From: Sepiola atlantica
Lineage: Eukaryota > Mollusca > Cephalopoda > Sepiida > Sepiolidae
Direction: 5' to 3'
NCBI GenBank assembly: GCA_963556195.1
Contig: OY744535.1
Coordinates: forward strand, 97,141,353-97,205,352
Length of the DNA: 64,000 bases
How positions within the stretch are numbered: the first letter of the stretch is position 1; every line of letters begins with the position of its first letter. The position numbers were made by a program, and so were the translations under genes. Of this stretch, positions 54,597 to 61,054 are shown piece by piece. The notes below the pieces were generated by a model. It searched no databases, had not been told where the DNA came from, and worked only from the letters and a program-made list of their open reading frames with translations.

Positions 54597-56864
54597 TTTT
54601 ATATATATATATACATATATATGTATATATACATAATGTAAGAAAGGGAATATAAAATAAGGAAAAATCGATGGTTAAACCCCGAAGAAAAAGGAAATAA
54701 TTGGAGGAACCAACAGAAAACGGTTATTGAAAATATATATCTTAATTTAGAAATATTTAGGTCAATATTAAAGCTGATGATGAATGATTAAAATACAAAC
54801 AGCGAAAAACATACAATGCGTATATGTGGCGACGAGGACACATTGAGATCATTTAGAAAAAGAAAAGATATGATGCTGATAATTTGTACTGATTGCAATT
54901 TAGACTTTGTGTGCCTTGTTTTTTCATTGTTTTTGCTTTGTTTTATATTATTGTCACTGAAGATAGCCACACCAAGAAATAAATGCAAAGGAACATTTAC
55001 ATATATCTTGGTGTAAACCGAAACAAACACAATAGAACAAGAAATATTATCTGGTTCACTCACCCATATTCCCTCAATGTCAAATATAACATAGGTAAAC
55101 AGTATCTCGAATTAATAGATAAACACTTTCTACCATCAAAATACATATATATACACATACATATATATAGGAAATCAAAATACATGCTTATTATAAAAAG
55201 AAAATATACTAAACATGAGTGTTAGATATTGGGCGAGTAAACACACTAGTATATACAATGGTTAGTTGAGAATAACAGGAAATGAAAGGTCAGCCGAGGT
55301 CAACTTGCTGTCAGTCTGGAAATCAAAATACATGCTTATTGTAAAAAGAAAAGATTCTAGATACGAGGTGTGACTGAAATGTGACAGGATTGGCATCACA
55401 AACAATTTATTTCAATTTCAAATAACGTTCAATATCAACAAATACTTGTCGAGGAATCTTCCTAATCAAATTCTGCCTTTCCCCCATCGTTTCTAACCTT
55501 TCCTCCATCGTTTTCAATCCTCTCATAATATTGTTTATCATCCAACTGACAATCTCATTAACCTTTATCCCGAGTGGCCTTTAGGCCTTGAAAAGTGGTG
55601 ACTCATTAGTCTAAAATAACTTTGAAAAGATGCAACTGAAGATGCTCGGAGGTTACATCGGCCGAAACGTTGTGAAAATAACAACCAAGATGAGAATAGT
55701 AGTCCGAATAATCCAAATGATAGGAATTATCTCAAAAATGATAAAAACAAAGTTTTAGTTTTACCTTTTTCTTATGCCTCAAGATGTAAATAAGTATGTT
55801 TTGCTGCATCATCTCCTAAAACCAAAGAAACAAAGTTTTATTATAGAAAACAATTTTCTTTAAAGCAACAATGCTTGGTACTTCTATCGAACGTGAACCA
55901 GTTTCCATGAACTTCACGTCGGCAGCGTTCGTTCGGGCGGGCTACGAGAGATGACAAGGCGAATGGTGGCAGCCAATAACTTCGATACATAGCTGCGTCG
56001 TAATTTTTTCCAGTTTTATTTTCAAGAAAGATAGCAAATAACAAAACGTGCCACTTCTTACGGAATTCCAAACTCTACATTTAATGTTTGTACACCTCCA
56101 TCAATACTTATCCGTTATTCCTTTTCTTTCTATCAACCGGCACATGTAATAACATTTCTCACATGTTTTTCAATTTCAATACGGATTAGAAAATTGTCGT
56201 CTGATTGGCTAATCGCTCGGCATCTCTCGGGTGTTTAACAGAAAATAAACATGCACTGGCTTTGATCAATTGCTTCTGTCGTTAATCAAGTTCGATACTG
56301 GTTAAAAAAATTGTCGTCTTGTAGCTGACAGCAGATTGGCTACTCCCTCAGTATCTCTCGGGTGTGTTTACGTAGCATGCCCGAACGCTGCCGACGCAAA
56401 GTTCACGGAAACTGGTTCATGTTCGATAGAGGTACCCAATGTTTAATTTATCGAAACAAAGTTTTATTTCTACCTTTTTTTTGCGTCTCAAGATTTTCAT
56501 AAGTAATTTTCCTTTGTTCATTTTCTAAAACAAGAAGAAAAAACTGACATTATTTTCAAGAAATTTATGAAAAATGCTTTTTATTATTCGTCAAAAAGTC
56601 AATAAAAATAAATAACAAAATTATATAAATTAAGTTCAATTACTTCAAATTAAAAAAACTATATTTGAGCGTGTTTTGTTGATGTCAAGAAGAAATGGAT
56701 GTCTATCTTTCTGTATCCTTTCGGTTTGAGACAATGACCCAGGGAGGGGAGGGGGTCAAGAAAACTTAATTAATATTCTACCGTATCTGTTCTCTTCTTT
56801 CTTCCCCTTTCTGGTTTTAGGGGAACAAGTAGGCGATCAAAGCCACTACAACAACGAACTATAG
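36724..56864 (+). CDS. Type I transmembrane Ig-superfamily receptor, 8 coding exons (nonsense codon in exon 4)
   Basis: Reconstructed by hand from reading frames and GT-AG sites: 36724-36769, 38401-38703, 39522-39842, 43572-43883, 46499-46810, 52050-52298, 54390-54512, 56821-56864. Every junction is phase 1 and the sum is exactly 570 codons including the stop, which strongly supports the model. Order: signal peptide (1-15), five Ig-like domains, one per exon (about 16-515), acidic stalk and transmembrane helix (about 516-552), and a short tail ending SHYNNEL. Several N-glycosylation sequons are present. Phase 1-1 one-domain exons are typical of shuffled Ig receptors. Codon 262 is TAG, so full-length protein requires skipping exon 4 (which keeps frame) or a different allele. 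Recognition or immune function is inference from architecture. I cannot name an orthologue. Confidence 0.82.
37330..37980 (-). pseudogene. Decayed Ty1/Copia pol fragment in intron 1
   Basis: The - strand frames 37972-37652 and 37651-37454 carry MWISTQTRPDVSFDVCRMSN, then IVCYSDDTYASSEDGSLQ (RNase H-like, with a degraded SDAxYAS box), then KLLASETLALSEAADAGIF (the SSxAEYxA-equivalent). This is the C-terminal RT/RNase H region of Copia elements. The frame changes near 37700 and no LTRs are visible. Confidence 0.75.
38009..38290. repeat. Tandem duplication around (GAT)n microsatellites
   Basis: Two copies of TTGTGTCTTTATTTAT, (GAT)n, TTATTTATTT and AAATACAATGTCGTCT (GAT runs at 38046-38092 and 38173-38243), offset about 120-150 bp. 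Confidence 0.85.
38401..38703 (+). CDS. Ig receptor exon 2: Ig-like domain 1
   Basis: Acceptor TTCTGTTTTAG, donor GTAAGTA at 38704, 303 nt, phase 1-1. Ig landmarks: FICNHT (B-strand Cys), AIWWINAEK (core Trp), then LKRMKLDD-type turn residues and NYKAFRC (F-strand Cys), here HFKRMKLDDNYKAFRC. Extra cysteines (CNCPGKC) suggest an additional disulfide. N-glycosylation sites at NHT and NGS. Confidence 0.85.
38908..39085. repeat. Direct duplication containing (CA)n
   Basis: TGATGCCGCGACACACATAC and AACTTTGCTTTATATAT both occur twice (38909 onward and 39038 onward), offset about 129 bp, inside intron 2. Confidence 0.8.
39522..39842 (+). CDS. Ig receptor exon 3: Ig-like domain 2
   Basis: Acceptor TTTATTATTCAG, donor GTGAGTAT at 39843, 321 nt, phase 1-1. 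SYTLVCERR gives the B-strand Cys, and VTLRIKKVALKDDGKIFGCQ is a textbook E-F region ending in the second Cys. The canonical core Trp is not obvious, as in some V-like domains. Sequons at NDT and NVT. Confidence 0.87.
39886..40873. other. Intron 3 sequence, nothing recognised
   Basis: Mixed-complexity intron sequence. Short - strand frames (40029-40220, 40241-40423) have no recognised domains. Confidence 0.4.
40874..41092. repeat. 21-bp minisatellite, ~10 copies
   Basis: GGCATGGTAGGTGTAATTAA(T/A)-type units. 21 bp is divisible by three, hence the seven-residue periodic frames on both strands. A G-strand telomere-like GGGTTAGAGTTAGGGG follows directly. Confidence 0.95.
41380..42612. repeat. 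22-bp minisatellite, ~55 copies
   Basis: Units GACGATAAATTGAAGACTGT plus CA, with variants CTTTCAAA, CTGCCAGA and AATGTCAGA. Longer blocks of variants repeat inside the array. Intron 3. Confidence 0.95.
42790..42925. repeat. Degenerate C-strand telomeric tract in intron 3
   Basis: CCCTAA, CCCTAAA and CTCTAA variants. Confidence 0.9.
43137..43470. repeat. ~70-bp tandem repeat with inverted CCAAT motif, ~4.5 copies
   Basis: Units contain CAGCAGCA(T/G)CAAAATATTT and TTTTGATTGGTT, followed by AACCAATCAGCAG. Each unit can pair ATTGGTT with AACCAAT. Lies 100 bp before exon 4. Confidence 0.88.
43572..43883 (+). CDS. Ig receptor exon 4: Ig-like domain 3, interrupted by TAG
   Basis: Acceptor ATTATTTTCAG, donor GTGAGTG at 43884, 312 nt, phase 1-1. 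GIFICKVDESKPKASFQ is followed by a stop (43685-43687) exactly where the Ig core tryptophan is expected; one G-to-A change would turn TGG into TAG. The rest of the domain stays open and Ig-like (STLKLKLKRSFKAIKCRAK). Because the exon is symmetric, leaving it out restores an in-frame four-Ig product. The stop could be a null allele, a skipped exon, editing or a sequence error. Confidence 0.8.
43919..43959. promoter_or_regulatory. Cluster of three perfect CRE palindromes (TGACGTCA)
   Basis: Octamers at 43919-43926, 43936-43943 and 43952-43959, 16-17 bp apart, starting 36 bp after the exon 4 splice donor. TGACGTCA is the CREB/ATF consensus. Regulatory use inside an intron is inference; short tandem duplication is the alternative. 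Confidence 0.5.
44090..44190. repeat. ~19-bp degenerate repeat (AAATGATCAGATTT)
   Basis: About six imperfect units of GATCAGATTTCATGAAAAT. Confidence 0.75.
44262..44515 (+). pseudogene. Penelope-like element GIY-YIG C-terminal fragment
   Basis: The frame at 44275-44499 reads SIYQHLQKHNCPFSD, then ILVNNTKGIDFE, then KIFEAIYIKTQQPKINN. The EAIYIK...P.IN block is the usual end of the endonuclease in Penelope-like retroelements. Only the last ~75 codons remain, in intron 4. Another Penelope-type fragment lies at 55010-55140. Confidence 0.55.
44930..45092. repeat. TTAATTATTAGCTAATTATTAGC minisatellite
   Basis: 12-25 bp units of TAATTATTAGC. The unit is itself near-palindromic (TTAGCTAA). Confidence 0.9.
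45093..45220 (+). mobile_element. tRNA-like SINE copy 1
   Basis: GTGGCCAACGGGGGAACGCT (A-box-like), then GGAGTTCGAGCCTG (B-box-like), then a tail AGGTAATAAATAATT and (AT)n. The same consensus, including the upstream AATACCCGCCGA block (about 44905), occurs at 48265-48495. Not a tRNA gene: no full cloverleaf. Confidence 0.65.
45420..46230. repeat. ~290-bp tandem duplication with tRNA-like core, (AT)n and telomeric tracts
   Basis: Copy one has ACGGATTCAAGGTGTC, a B-box-like TGGTTCGCACCC, GCTGATGAGAGCCATAAGCT and (AT)n (45449-45690). Copy two (45796-45963) has the same flanks, but its B-box part is replaced by CCCTAACCCTA. Both are followed by AAAGGCTCTAAATTCACAAA and CCCTAA-type tracts (45756-45794, 46041-46225). 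Confidence 0.8.
46326..46435 (-). mobile_element. Dispersed repeat terminus (Penelope-type?), inverted relative to 55616
   Basis: The complement carries GAATGTCGGAGGTTACGTCG, GCAGAAACGTTGTGAAAATA and ATGAGAATAGTAGTCCGAA. It matches 55625-55712 on the + strand. The GAAACGTTGTG core is common at Penelope-like element ends; assignment is tentative. Confidence 0.5.
46482..46589 (+). repeat. 54-bp tandem duplication spanning the exon 5 splice acceptor
   Basis: Units 46482-46535 and 46536-46589 each hold TTCTTTTTTATTGGCAG (polypyrimidine tract and acceptor) plus 37 bp of exon, with about five differences. It yields two in-frame acceptors 54 bp apart. Confidence 0.92.
46499..46810 (+). CDS. Ig receptor exon 5: Ig-like domain 4 with duplicated acceptor
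   Basis: 312 nt from the first acceptor (ATTGGCAG ending 46498), or 258 nt from the second identical acceptor ending 46552. Both are in frame, phase 1-1. The domain shows TVCVGEPIRIRCEW, SVTLTCLS and a second-Cys region NHCRCEG. Donor GTAAGTAA at 46811. Using the first acceptor adds 18 residues that read through the copied intron end. Confidence 0.82.
47402..47620 (+). CDS. Possible alternative terminal exon after exon 5
   Basis: An AAGATGTTTCAG acceptor at 47401 opens a frame that continues exon 5 in phase 1 for about 72 codons to TGA (47618-47620). It would give a secreted form ending after the fourth Ig domain. AATAAA occurs at 48052-48057. Against it: I recognise no Ig sequence. The block LEYFAVEKILNKR resembles the start of a chromodomain, so it may be a transposon remnant with a chance acceptor. 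Confidence 0.25.
   Translation, partial: GQRLGMKNYGEFERDKNISGHEIAYVEELSSRELEYFAVEKILNKRLRIVKCDPPCNTDRFERDNFENWILT
48195..48250. repeat. (TA)n(GA)n microsatellite
   Basis: ATATAT run passing into GAGAGA. Confidence 0.95.
48255..48520 (+). mobile_element. tRNA-like SINE copy 2
   Basis: Shares with 44870-45220 the blocks AATACCCGCCGA, GGTGGCCAACGGG, TGGCGATTTGTGATC, AGAGTTCACGCCC and GTCTGTAGGTAATAAATAAT, then (AT)n. Copy 1 has the TTAATTATTAGC minisatellite expanded inside the equivalent CTCCTTA...GCTAATT segment. Confidence 0.65.
48825..50300 (-). pseudogene. Decayed Jockey/CR1-like LINE reverse transcriptase with 3' tail
   Basis: Reading the - strand from 50300 down: FDSLAQRFLFHKLASYAVFG, RSIKVVVDGQ, a degraded PQG block, then MRSFVDDQYLADSLSSEP (the catalytic F/YxDD, starting at 49738). 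RT thumb-like remnants run to about 49170, and the 3' tail (48940-48825) is shared with 30990-31135 and 55430-55612. Many stops and frameshifts. A 95-bp segment (49707-49801) is tandemly duplicated to about 49898. Located in intron 5 in opposite orientation to the gene. Confidence 0.72.
50610..51750. repeat. Telomere-containing minisatellite (AAAACACCNGTGATAAGTCTAACCCTAA)
   Basis: About 38 units of 25-31 bp, each AACACC(A/G)GTGATAAGTCTA followed by one or two CCCTAA hexamers. Blocks of ~240-300 bp (for example the CCGATGATAAG/ACAAGTGATAAG pairs) recur. Intron 5. Confidence 0.93.
52050..52298 (+). CDS. Ig receptor exon 6: membrane-proximal Ig-like domain 5
   Basis: Acceptor TTTGTTTTTTAG, donor GTAAGG at 52299, 249 nt, phase 1-1. 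The sequence VSSLICDASGGSPAVYTYSW has the B-strand Cys and core Trp of an I-set-like fold, and VSIRELTCTMFHKCGG supplies the second Cys. Shorter than the other domains. Confidence 0.85.
52491..53610. repeat. 80-bp tandem repeat, exactly 14 copies, almost identical
   Basis: Starts ATTTGTCTCTTTTACTTATT. 1120 bp divides exactly by 80. Only the first unit differs visibly (ACATTTAAAGG versus ACATTAAAAGG). Intron 6. Confidence 0.97.
53611..54260. repeat. Degenerate relatives of the 80-bp repeat
   Basis: About eight diverged ~85-bp units with AAACATTAA(T/A)G, AAGTAATCATGTCATAA and AATAAATATCTAAAAAAAT. Looks like the older parent of the homogenised array at 52491-53610. Confidence 0.85.
54390..54512 (+). 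CDS. Ig receptor exon 7: stalk and transmembrane helix
   Basis: Acceptor TTTTTTGTTTCAG, donor GTAAGT at 54513, 123 nt, phase 1-1. Acidic stalk (DIEESDGSDDN), then a hydrophobic helix from IWVILAPTIAALII to GVIIYF, then KYQSYS as the stop-transfer and start of the cytoplasmic tail. Confidence 0.88.
54530..54640. repeat. (AT)n microsatellite in intron 7
   Basis: Starts 18 bp after the exon 7 donor. Confidence 0.95.
55010..55145 (+). pseudogene. Penelope-like element RT-region fragment
   Basis: The frame encodes TRNIIWFTHPYSLNVKYNIG followed by KQYLELIDKHFLPS, matching the NIIWFNPPxSxNVxTNIGKxF..LIDKHFP block found downstream of the RT domain in Penelope-type proteins. It is then interrupted by an (AT/AC)n run. 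Intron 7. Confidence 0.6.
55370..55410 (+). mobile_element. Possible mariner-type terminal repeat fragment
   Basis: ATACGAGGTGTGACTGAAAT resembles mariner-like inverted-repeat ends. No second repeat or transposase is seen, so this is weak. Confidence 0.2.
55425..55615 (+). mobile_element. LINE 3' tail copy
   Basis: CCATCGTTTTCAATCCTCTC, ATAATATTGTTTATCATCC and GAGTGGCCTTTAGGCCTTG correspond to the tails at 30990 and (inverted) 48825. Confidence 0.65.
55616..55720 (+). mobile_element. Dispersed repeat terminus (Penelope-type?)
   Basis: GAAGATGCTCGGAGGTTACA, GGCCGAAACGTTGTGAAAAT and GAGAATAGTAGTCCGAATAA. The inverted partner is 46326-46435. Confidence 0.5.
55765..55815 (-). CDS. Tail exon A (opposite strand): HTYLHL motif and stop
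   Basis: On the - strand, acceptor CTTTGGTTTTAG, 51 nt, phase 1 entry, reading (G)DDAAKHTYLHLEA then TAA at 55774-55772, with a conserved donor (GTAAAA) beyond the stop. Homologous to exons B-E. Most likely the terminal coding exon of this module. TYLHL is a YxxL-type motif. Confidence 0.65.
55866..56445. mobile_element. ~580-bp element with ~70-bp inverted terminal repeats
   Basis: The left arm (55868-55940: TCTATCGAACGTGAACCAGT, ACGTCGGCAGCGTTCG) pairs with the right arm (56375-56445, complementary). The interior has no coding frame but carries an imperfect duplication (ATTGTCGTCT and ATCTCTCGGGTGT at 56195-56232 and 56310-56365). A MITE-like or foldback element lying between tail exons A and B. 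Confidence 0.75.
56474..56524 (-). CDS. Tail exon B (opposite strand): ITIM-type ITYENL
   Basis: Acceptor TTCTTGTTTTAG, donor GTAGAAAT, 51 nt, phase 1-1, reading (E)NEQRKITYENLETQKK. ITYENL fits the inhibitory-motif consensus (I/V/L/S)xYxx(L/I/V) and also holds YxN. It and ~190 bp of upstream intron are duplicated at exon E (61808-62030). Confidence 0.7.
56821..56864 (+). CDS. Ig receptor exon 8: short cytoplasmic tail and stop (candidate)
   Basis: Acceptor TTTCTGGTTTTAG ending 56820. In phase 1 it reads REQVGDQSHYNNEL followed by TAG at 56862-56864. The YNN is a YxN-type, possibly SH2-binding, motif. It lies inside the intron between - strand tail exons B and C, so its status depends on how that opposite-strand module is explained. 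No AATAAA is seen in the next ~150 bp. Confidence 0.55.
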
Positions 56865-56979
56865 GTTCTCAAGTTCAACTCAAAGATTATCACATCCCTG
56901 CAGACTACAAGATGGTTGTCACATGTCTCATAATCGCTAGCAGGCTTAAAAATATATATCTTTTTTTCCCTATCATTTG

Positions 56980-59000
56980 TTAGTGACCAATTACAACGGA
57001 CAGTTCAAATTCTATTACATGTAACATGCGAACAATGAAGCCTTCAACTAACTTGATAAATGGCTGAACAATGCGGCAATGTACGAAGACGTGGTGCAAC
57101 GTAACATCTTCCTCGCAGCAACGACCAGAAATAAGCAATCTGCTAAGCCAGTTAAATGAAGTTTTTTGCCGACCCAGAAAGCATTTCTTATCATAAGCCA
57201 AGCCAGAGATATCTCATCATTATCGCAGCAACGACCAGAAAAAAACAGTCTGCTAAGCCAGTTAAATGAAGCTTTTTGCCGACCCAGAAAGCATTTCTTA
57301 TCATAAGCCAAGCCAGAGATATCTCATCATTATCGCAGCAACGACCAGAAAAAAACAGTCTGCTAAGCCAGTTAAATGAAGCTTTTTGCCGACCCAGAAA
57401 GCATTTCTTATCATAAGCCAAGCCAGAGATATCTCATCATTATCGCAGCAACGACCAGAAAAAAACAGTCTGCTAAGCCAGTTAAATGAAGCTTTTTGCC
57501 GACCCAGAAAGCATTTCTTATCATAAGCCAAGCCAGAGATATCTCATCATTATCGCAGCAACGACCAGAAAAAAACAGTCTGCTAAGCCAGTTAAATGAA
57601 GCTTTTTGCCGACCCAGAAAGCATTTCTTATCATAAGCCAAGCCAGAGATATCTCATCATTATCGCAGCAACGACCAGAAAAAAACAGTCTGCTAAGCCA
57701 GTTAAATGAAGCTTTTTGCCGACCCAGAAAGCATTTCTTATCATAAGCCAAGCCAGAGATATCTCATCATTATCGCAGCAACGACCAGAAAAAAACAGTC
57801 TGCTAAGCCAGTTAAATGAAGCTTTTTGCCGACCCAGAAAGCATTTCTTATCATAAGCCAAGCCAGAGATATCTCATCATTATCGCAGCAACGACCAGAA
57901 AAAAACAGTCTGCTAAGCCAGTTAAATGAAGCTTTTTGCCGACCCAGAAAGCATTTCTTATCATAAGCCAAGCCAGAGATATCTCATCATTATCGCAGCA
58001 ACGACCAGAAAAAAACAGTCTGCTAAGCCAGTTAAATGAAGCTTTTTGCCGACCCAGAAAGCATTTCTTATCATAAGCCAAGCCAGAGATATCTCATCAT
58101 TATCGCAGCAACGACCAGAAAAAAACAGTCTGCTAAGCCAGTTAAATGAAGCTTTTTGCCGACCCAGAAAGCATTTCTTATCATAAGCCAAGCCAGAGAT
58201 ATCTCATCATTATCGCAGCAACGACCAGAAAAAAACAGTCTGCTAAGCCAGTTAAATGAAGTATTTTGCTGACGCAGAGATATCTCATCATTATCGAAGC
58301 ATCCTCCCCCAGGCGCCTAACGACAGATTGAGCGTAGCTCCTCACCTCACCAATATTATCATCCAGGAAGTGACCCGATTTAATGCCATTTAGGACAACA
58401 GCCGGTGCCAGAAAGGCTTTTTTTCATCTGTAAAAAGAACTTAAGGGTTCGTCGACATTCGCAATATAATGAGCATTCGTCTCAGGGTAACATGCCTCCC
58501 CCTCAACTGATTGCACACTTTTTAAAGCCGAAAAGGCTTTCTTATTGTCTTCTTTCTAGAAGTCACCGTTTCCCTCACCAGGTGTACACATTCGATCCAG
58601 ATAAAATAGCCAGCGTGGTTTGACGAATCTCAATGCATGGTATACCTAGACTGCCTTTAGACGGATGAAGGAAGTAGATATCACTGAAAGGTGACATAGG
58701 AGAAGCGGATAGATGTGTGAACCACAGACCTCCACCCTCCCCGTTTAATGAAACATTTCTGCATACTGCAGCCACAACCGCTTTAAATATCTCCGACCAA
58801 TATTTCTCCAGATGAAGACCAGCCACCAATGCACAAGCCCACAGACACTTATCACAGTTGATTTTGGCCTTTGCTACCGTTTCATACATTCTGATTTCTC
58901 TTCCGACGACTCTAATCCCAACACTGCTAGTAATAAGCACAGCAATGTCGTCGTCATCATAGGCAGAGTAATTGAACGTAGTGAAAGCACCTGTCAAAAT
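56980..59000 (-). pseudogene. Decayed LINE reverse transcriptase with internal 110-bp satellite
   Basis: Reading the - strand from 59000: YDDDDIAVLITSS (a YADD-type catalytic box, about 58965-58935), VVGREIRMYETVAKAKINCD, LHLEKYWSEIFKAVVAAV, then KGSLGIPCIEIRQTTLAIL. After the satellite comes SGRCCEEDVTLHHVFVHCRI (57117-57058), a Cys-Cys...His-Cys zinc-knuckle-like region at the end of many LINE reverse transcriptases. The frame is broken. It sits between tail exons B and C. Confidence 0.7.
57172..58265. repeat. 110-bp satellite derived from LINE coding sequence, ~10 copies
   Basis: Nearly identical 110-bp units (GCTTTTTGCCGACCCAGAAA, CATCATTATCGCAGCAACGA). The unit sequence also occurs as single-copy LINE sequence at the array edge (57110-57180), showing that the array grew from the LINE. 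Repeated 76-codon - strand frames with 110-bp spacing are artefacts. Confidence 0.95.
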
Positions 59001-59056
59001 AATTCCACGTAAGATCGGATTTCAGACACTCGATAAAAGTGTTTGTCACACCTCTG

Positions 59057-59059
<3 letters not shown>

Positions 59060-59115
<56 letters not shown>
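59060..59115. repeat. (AT)n microsatellite
   Basis: Pure AT run. Confidence 0.97.
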
Positions 59116-59116
<1 letters not shown>

Positions 59117-59279
59117 CCATAGTGACATCACGGTAGGACTATTTCTTCAATCTCTAGCTTATGGACTTTCACTCGCTGCCTGCATTAATTTTCTTTCAGC
59201 CTTCTGGACTTCTGGATATATTTCCTAATTATGTTTTTTAAACTCTATAACCTGGTTGGATTGCATAGATTCAACAAAA

Positions 59280-59520
59280 AGTATGTTTTGGGGTTGATAT
59301 ATTTGATGTTATATATTTTTATGTATTGCTGTATATATTTTCAAAGTGTAATTTTTTGCCTGTAGTGATGTCACTATGGTAATGGTCCTCTGAGGAGAAG
59401 ATTTATTTTTGAAAACTCATGAGCTAAGGACGTTAAGATACTTTGCTTGAACTTTGAATTTTAATAAAATTTGATTGACAACTTATTTTATTATTTCATT
59501 TTATATTATAATAATAAAGC
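59280..59520 (-). mobile_element. Inverted copy of the dispersed repeat at 34425
   Basis: The complement contains TGAGTTTTCAAAAATAAATC, CTCAGAGGACCATTACCATA and AACATCAAATATATCAA, matching 34605-34740 in order. The (AT)n run lies on the same relative side in both copies. Confidence 0.65.
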
Positions 59521-59732
59521 TCTATCCAGAATATTGAGCTTCAGTTTTTATCCGGATGTTTTCACTAATTATAAGATATTAGTTGACGCTTATATCTTTT
59601 GTTGGAATACTTATATATATATATATAAGTATTTCTAATAATTGCTTTCCTATTTTATAAAATCAGTATTTTAGACATTTTTCTTCCTCATATTTCCCAA
59701 CACCCCTTTCCCTACCCCCCTCTCTCTCTCAA

Positions 59733-59764
<32 letters not shown>

Positions 59765-59861
59765 AATTGTATCAGCAACAAAAGTAACAACAACAATAAT
59801 ACCAACATTAAAAAGAACTGTTGCAAAAAAGAGGAAAATACGAAATAACAACTCATTAGTC
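59521..59861. other. AT-rich intronic sequence
   Basis: (AT)n at 59740-59757 preceded by (TC)n. No gene. Confidence 0.4.
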
Positions 59862-60965
59862 AATGGAACAAAGTTTGATTTATAAGAACAAAGTTTGATT
59901 TATAAGAACAAAGTTTGATTTATAAGAACAAAGTTTTATTTATAAGAACAAAGTTTGATTTATAAGAACAGAGTTTTATTTATAGGAACAAAGTTTTATT
60001 TATAAGAACAAAGTTTGATTTATAAGAACAAAGTTTGATTTATAAGAACAAAGTTTGATTTATAGGAACAAAGTTTGATTTATAAGAACAAAGTTTGATT
60101 TATAAGAACAAAGATTGATTTATAAGAACAAAGTTTGATTTATAAGAACAAAGTTTGATTTATAAGAACAAAGTTTGATTTATAAGAACAAAGTTTTATT
60201 TATGAGAACAAAGGTTTATAAGAACAAAGTTTGATTTATAGGAACAAAGTTTGATTTATAAGAACAAAGTTTGATTTATAAGAACAAAGATTGATTTATA
60301 AGAACAAAGTTTTATTTATAAGAACAAAGTTTGATTTATAAGAACAAAGTTTGATTTATAAGAACAAAGTTTTATTTAAAAGAACAGAGTTTGATTTATA
60401 GGAACAAAGTTTGATTTATAAGAACAAAGTTTTATTTATAAGAACAAAGTTTTATTTATAAGAACAAAGATTGATTTATAAGAACAAAGATTGATTTATA
60501 AGAACAAAGTTTGATTTATAAGAACAAAGTTTGATTTATAAGAACAAAGATTGATTTATAAGAACAAAGTTTGATTTATAAGAACAAAGTTTGATTTATA
60601 AGAACAAAGTTTGATTTATAAGAACAAAGTTTTATTTATGAGAACAAAGGTTTATAAGAACAAAGTTTGATTTATAGGAACAAAGTTTGATTTATAAGAA
60701 CAAAGTTTGATTTATAAGAACAAAGATTGATTTATAAGAACAAAGTTTTATTTATAAGAACAAAGTTTGATTTATAAGAACAAAGTTTGATTTATAAGAA
60801 CAAAGTTTTATTTAAAAGAACAGAGTTTGATTTATAGGAACAAAGTTTGATTTATAAGAACAAAGTTTGATTTATAAGAACAAAGTTTTATTTATAAGAA
60901 CAAAGTTTGATTTATAGGAACAAAGGTTTATTTATAAGAACAAAGGTTTATAGGAACAAAGTTTA
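59862..60965. repeat. 20-bp minisatellite, ~55 copies, adjoining tail exon C
   Basis: Units AACAAAGTTTGATTTATAAG with T/G and A/G variants. A variant block (TATGAGAACAAAGGTTTATA) recurs about 436 bp apart (60201 and 60637), showing higher-order duplication. The same 20-mer type, AAACAAAATTTTATTTATAG, appears in few copies beside exons D and E, so this is an expansion of intron sequence. Confidence 0.93.
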
Positions 60966-60973
60966 ATTTCTAC

Positions 60974-61024
60974 CTTTTTGTAGCGCCTCGTGATTTTCAT
61001 AAACATATTTTGCTGCTTCATCTT
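60974..61024 (-). CDS. Tail exon C (opposite strand): YVYENHEAL motif
   Basis: Acceptor TTTTTTATTTTAG, donor GTAGAAAT, 51 nt, phase 1-1, reading (E)DEAAKYVYENHEALQK. Two tyrosines; YEN is a YxN motif. Same exon skeleton as A (DxAAK start) and D (EALQK end). Confidence 0.7.
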
Positions 61025-61054
61025 CTAAAATAAAAAATAAAAAAATGACATTAT

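Noticed and set aside
57191..58191. Nine tandem genes of 76 codons
   Set aside because: They are overlapping frames spaced 110 bp in a satellite derived from LINE sequence.
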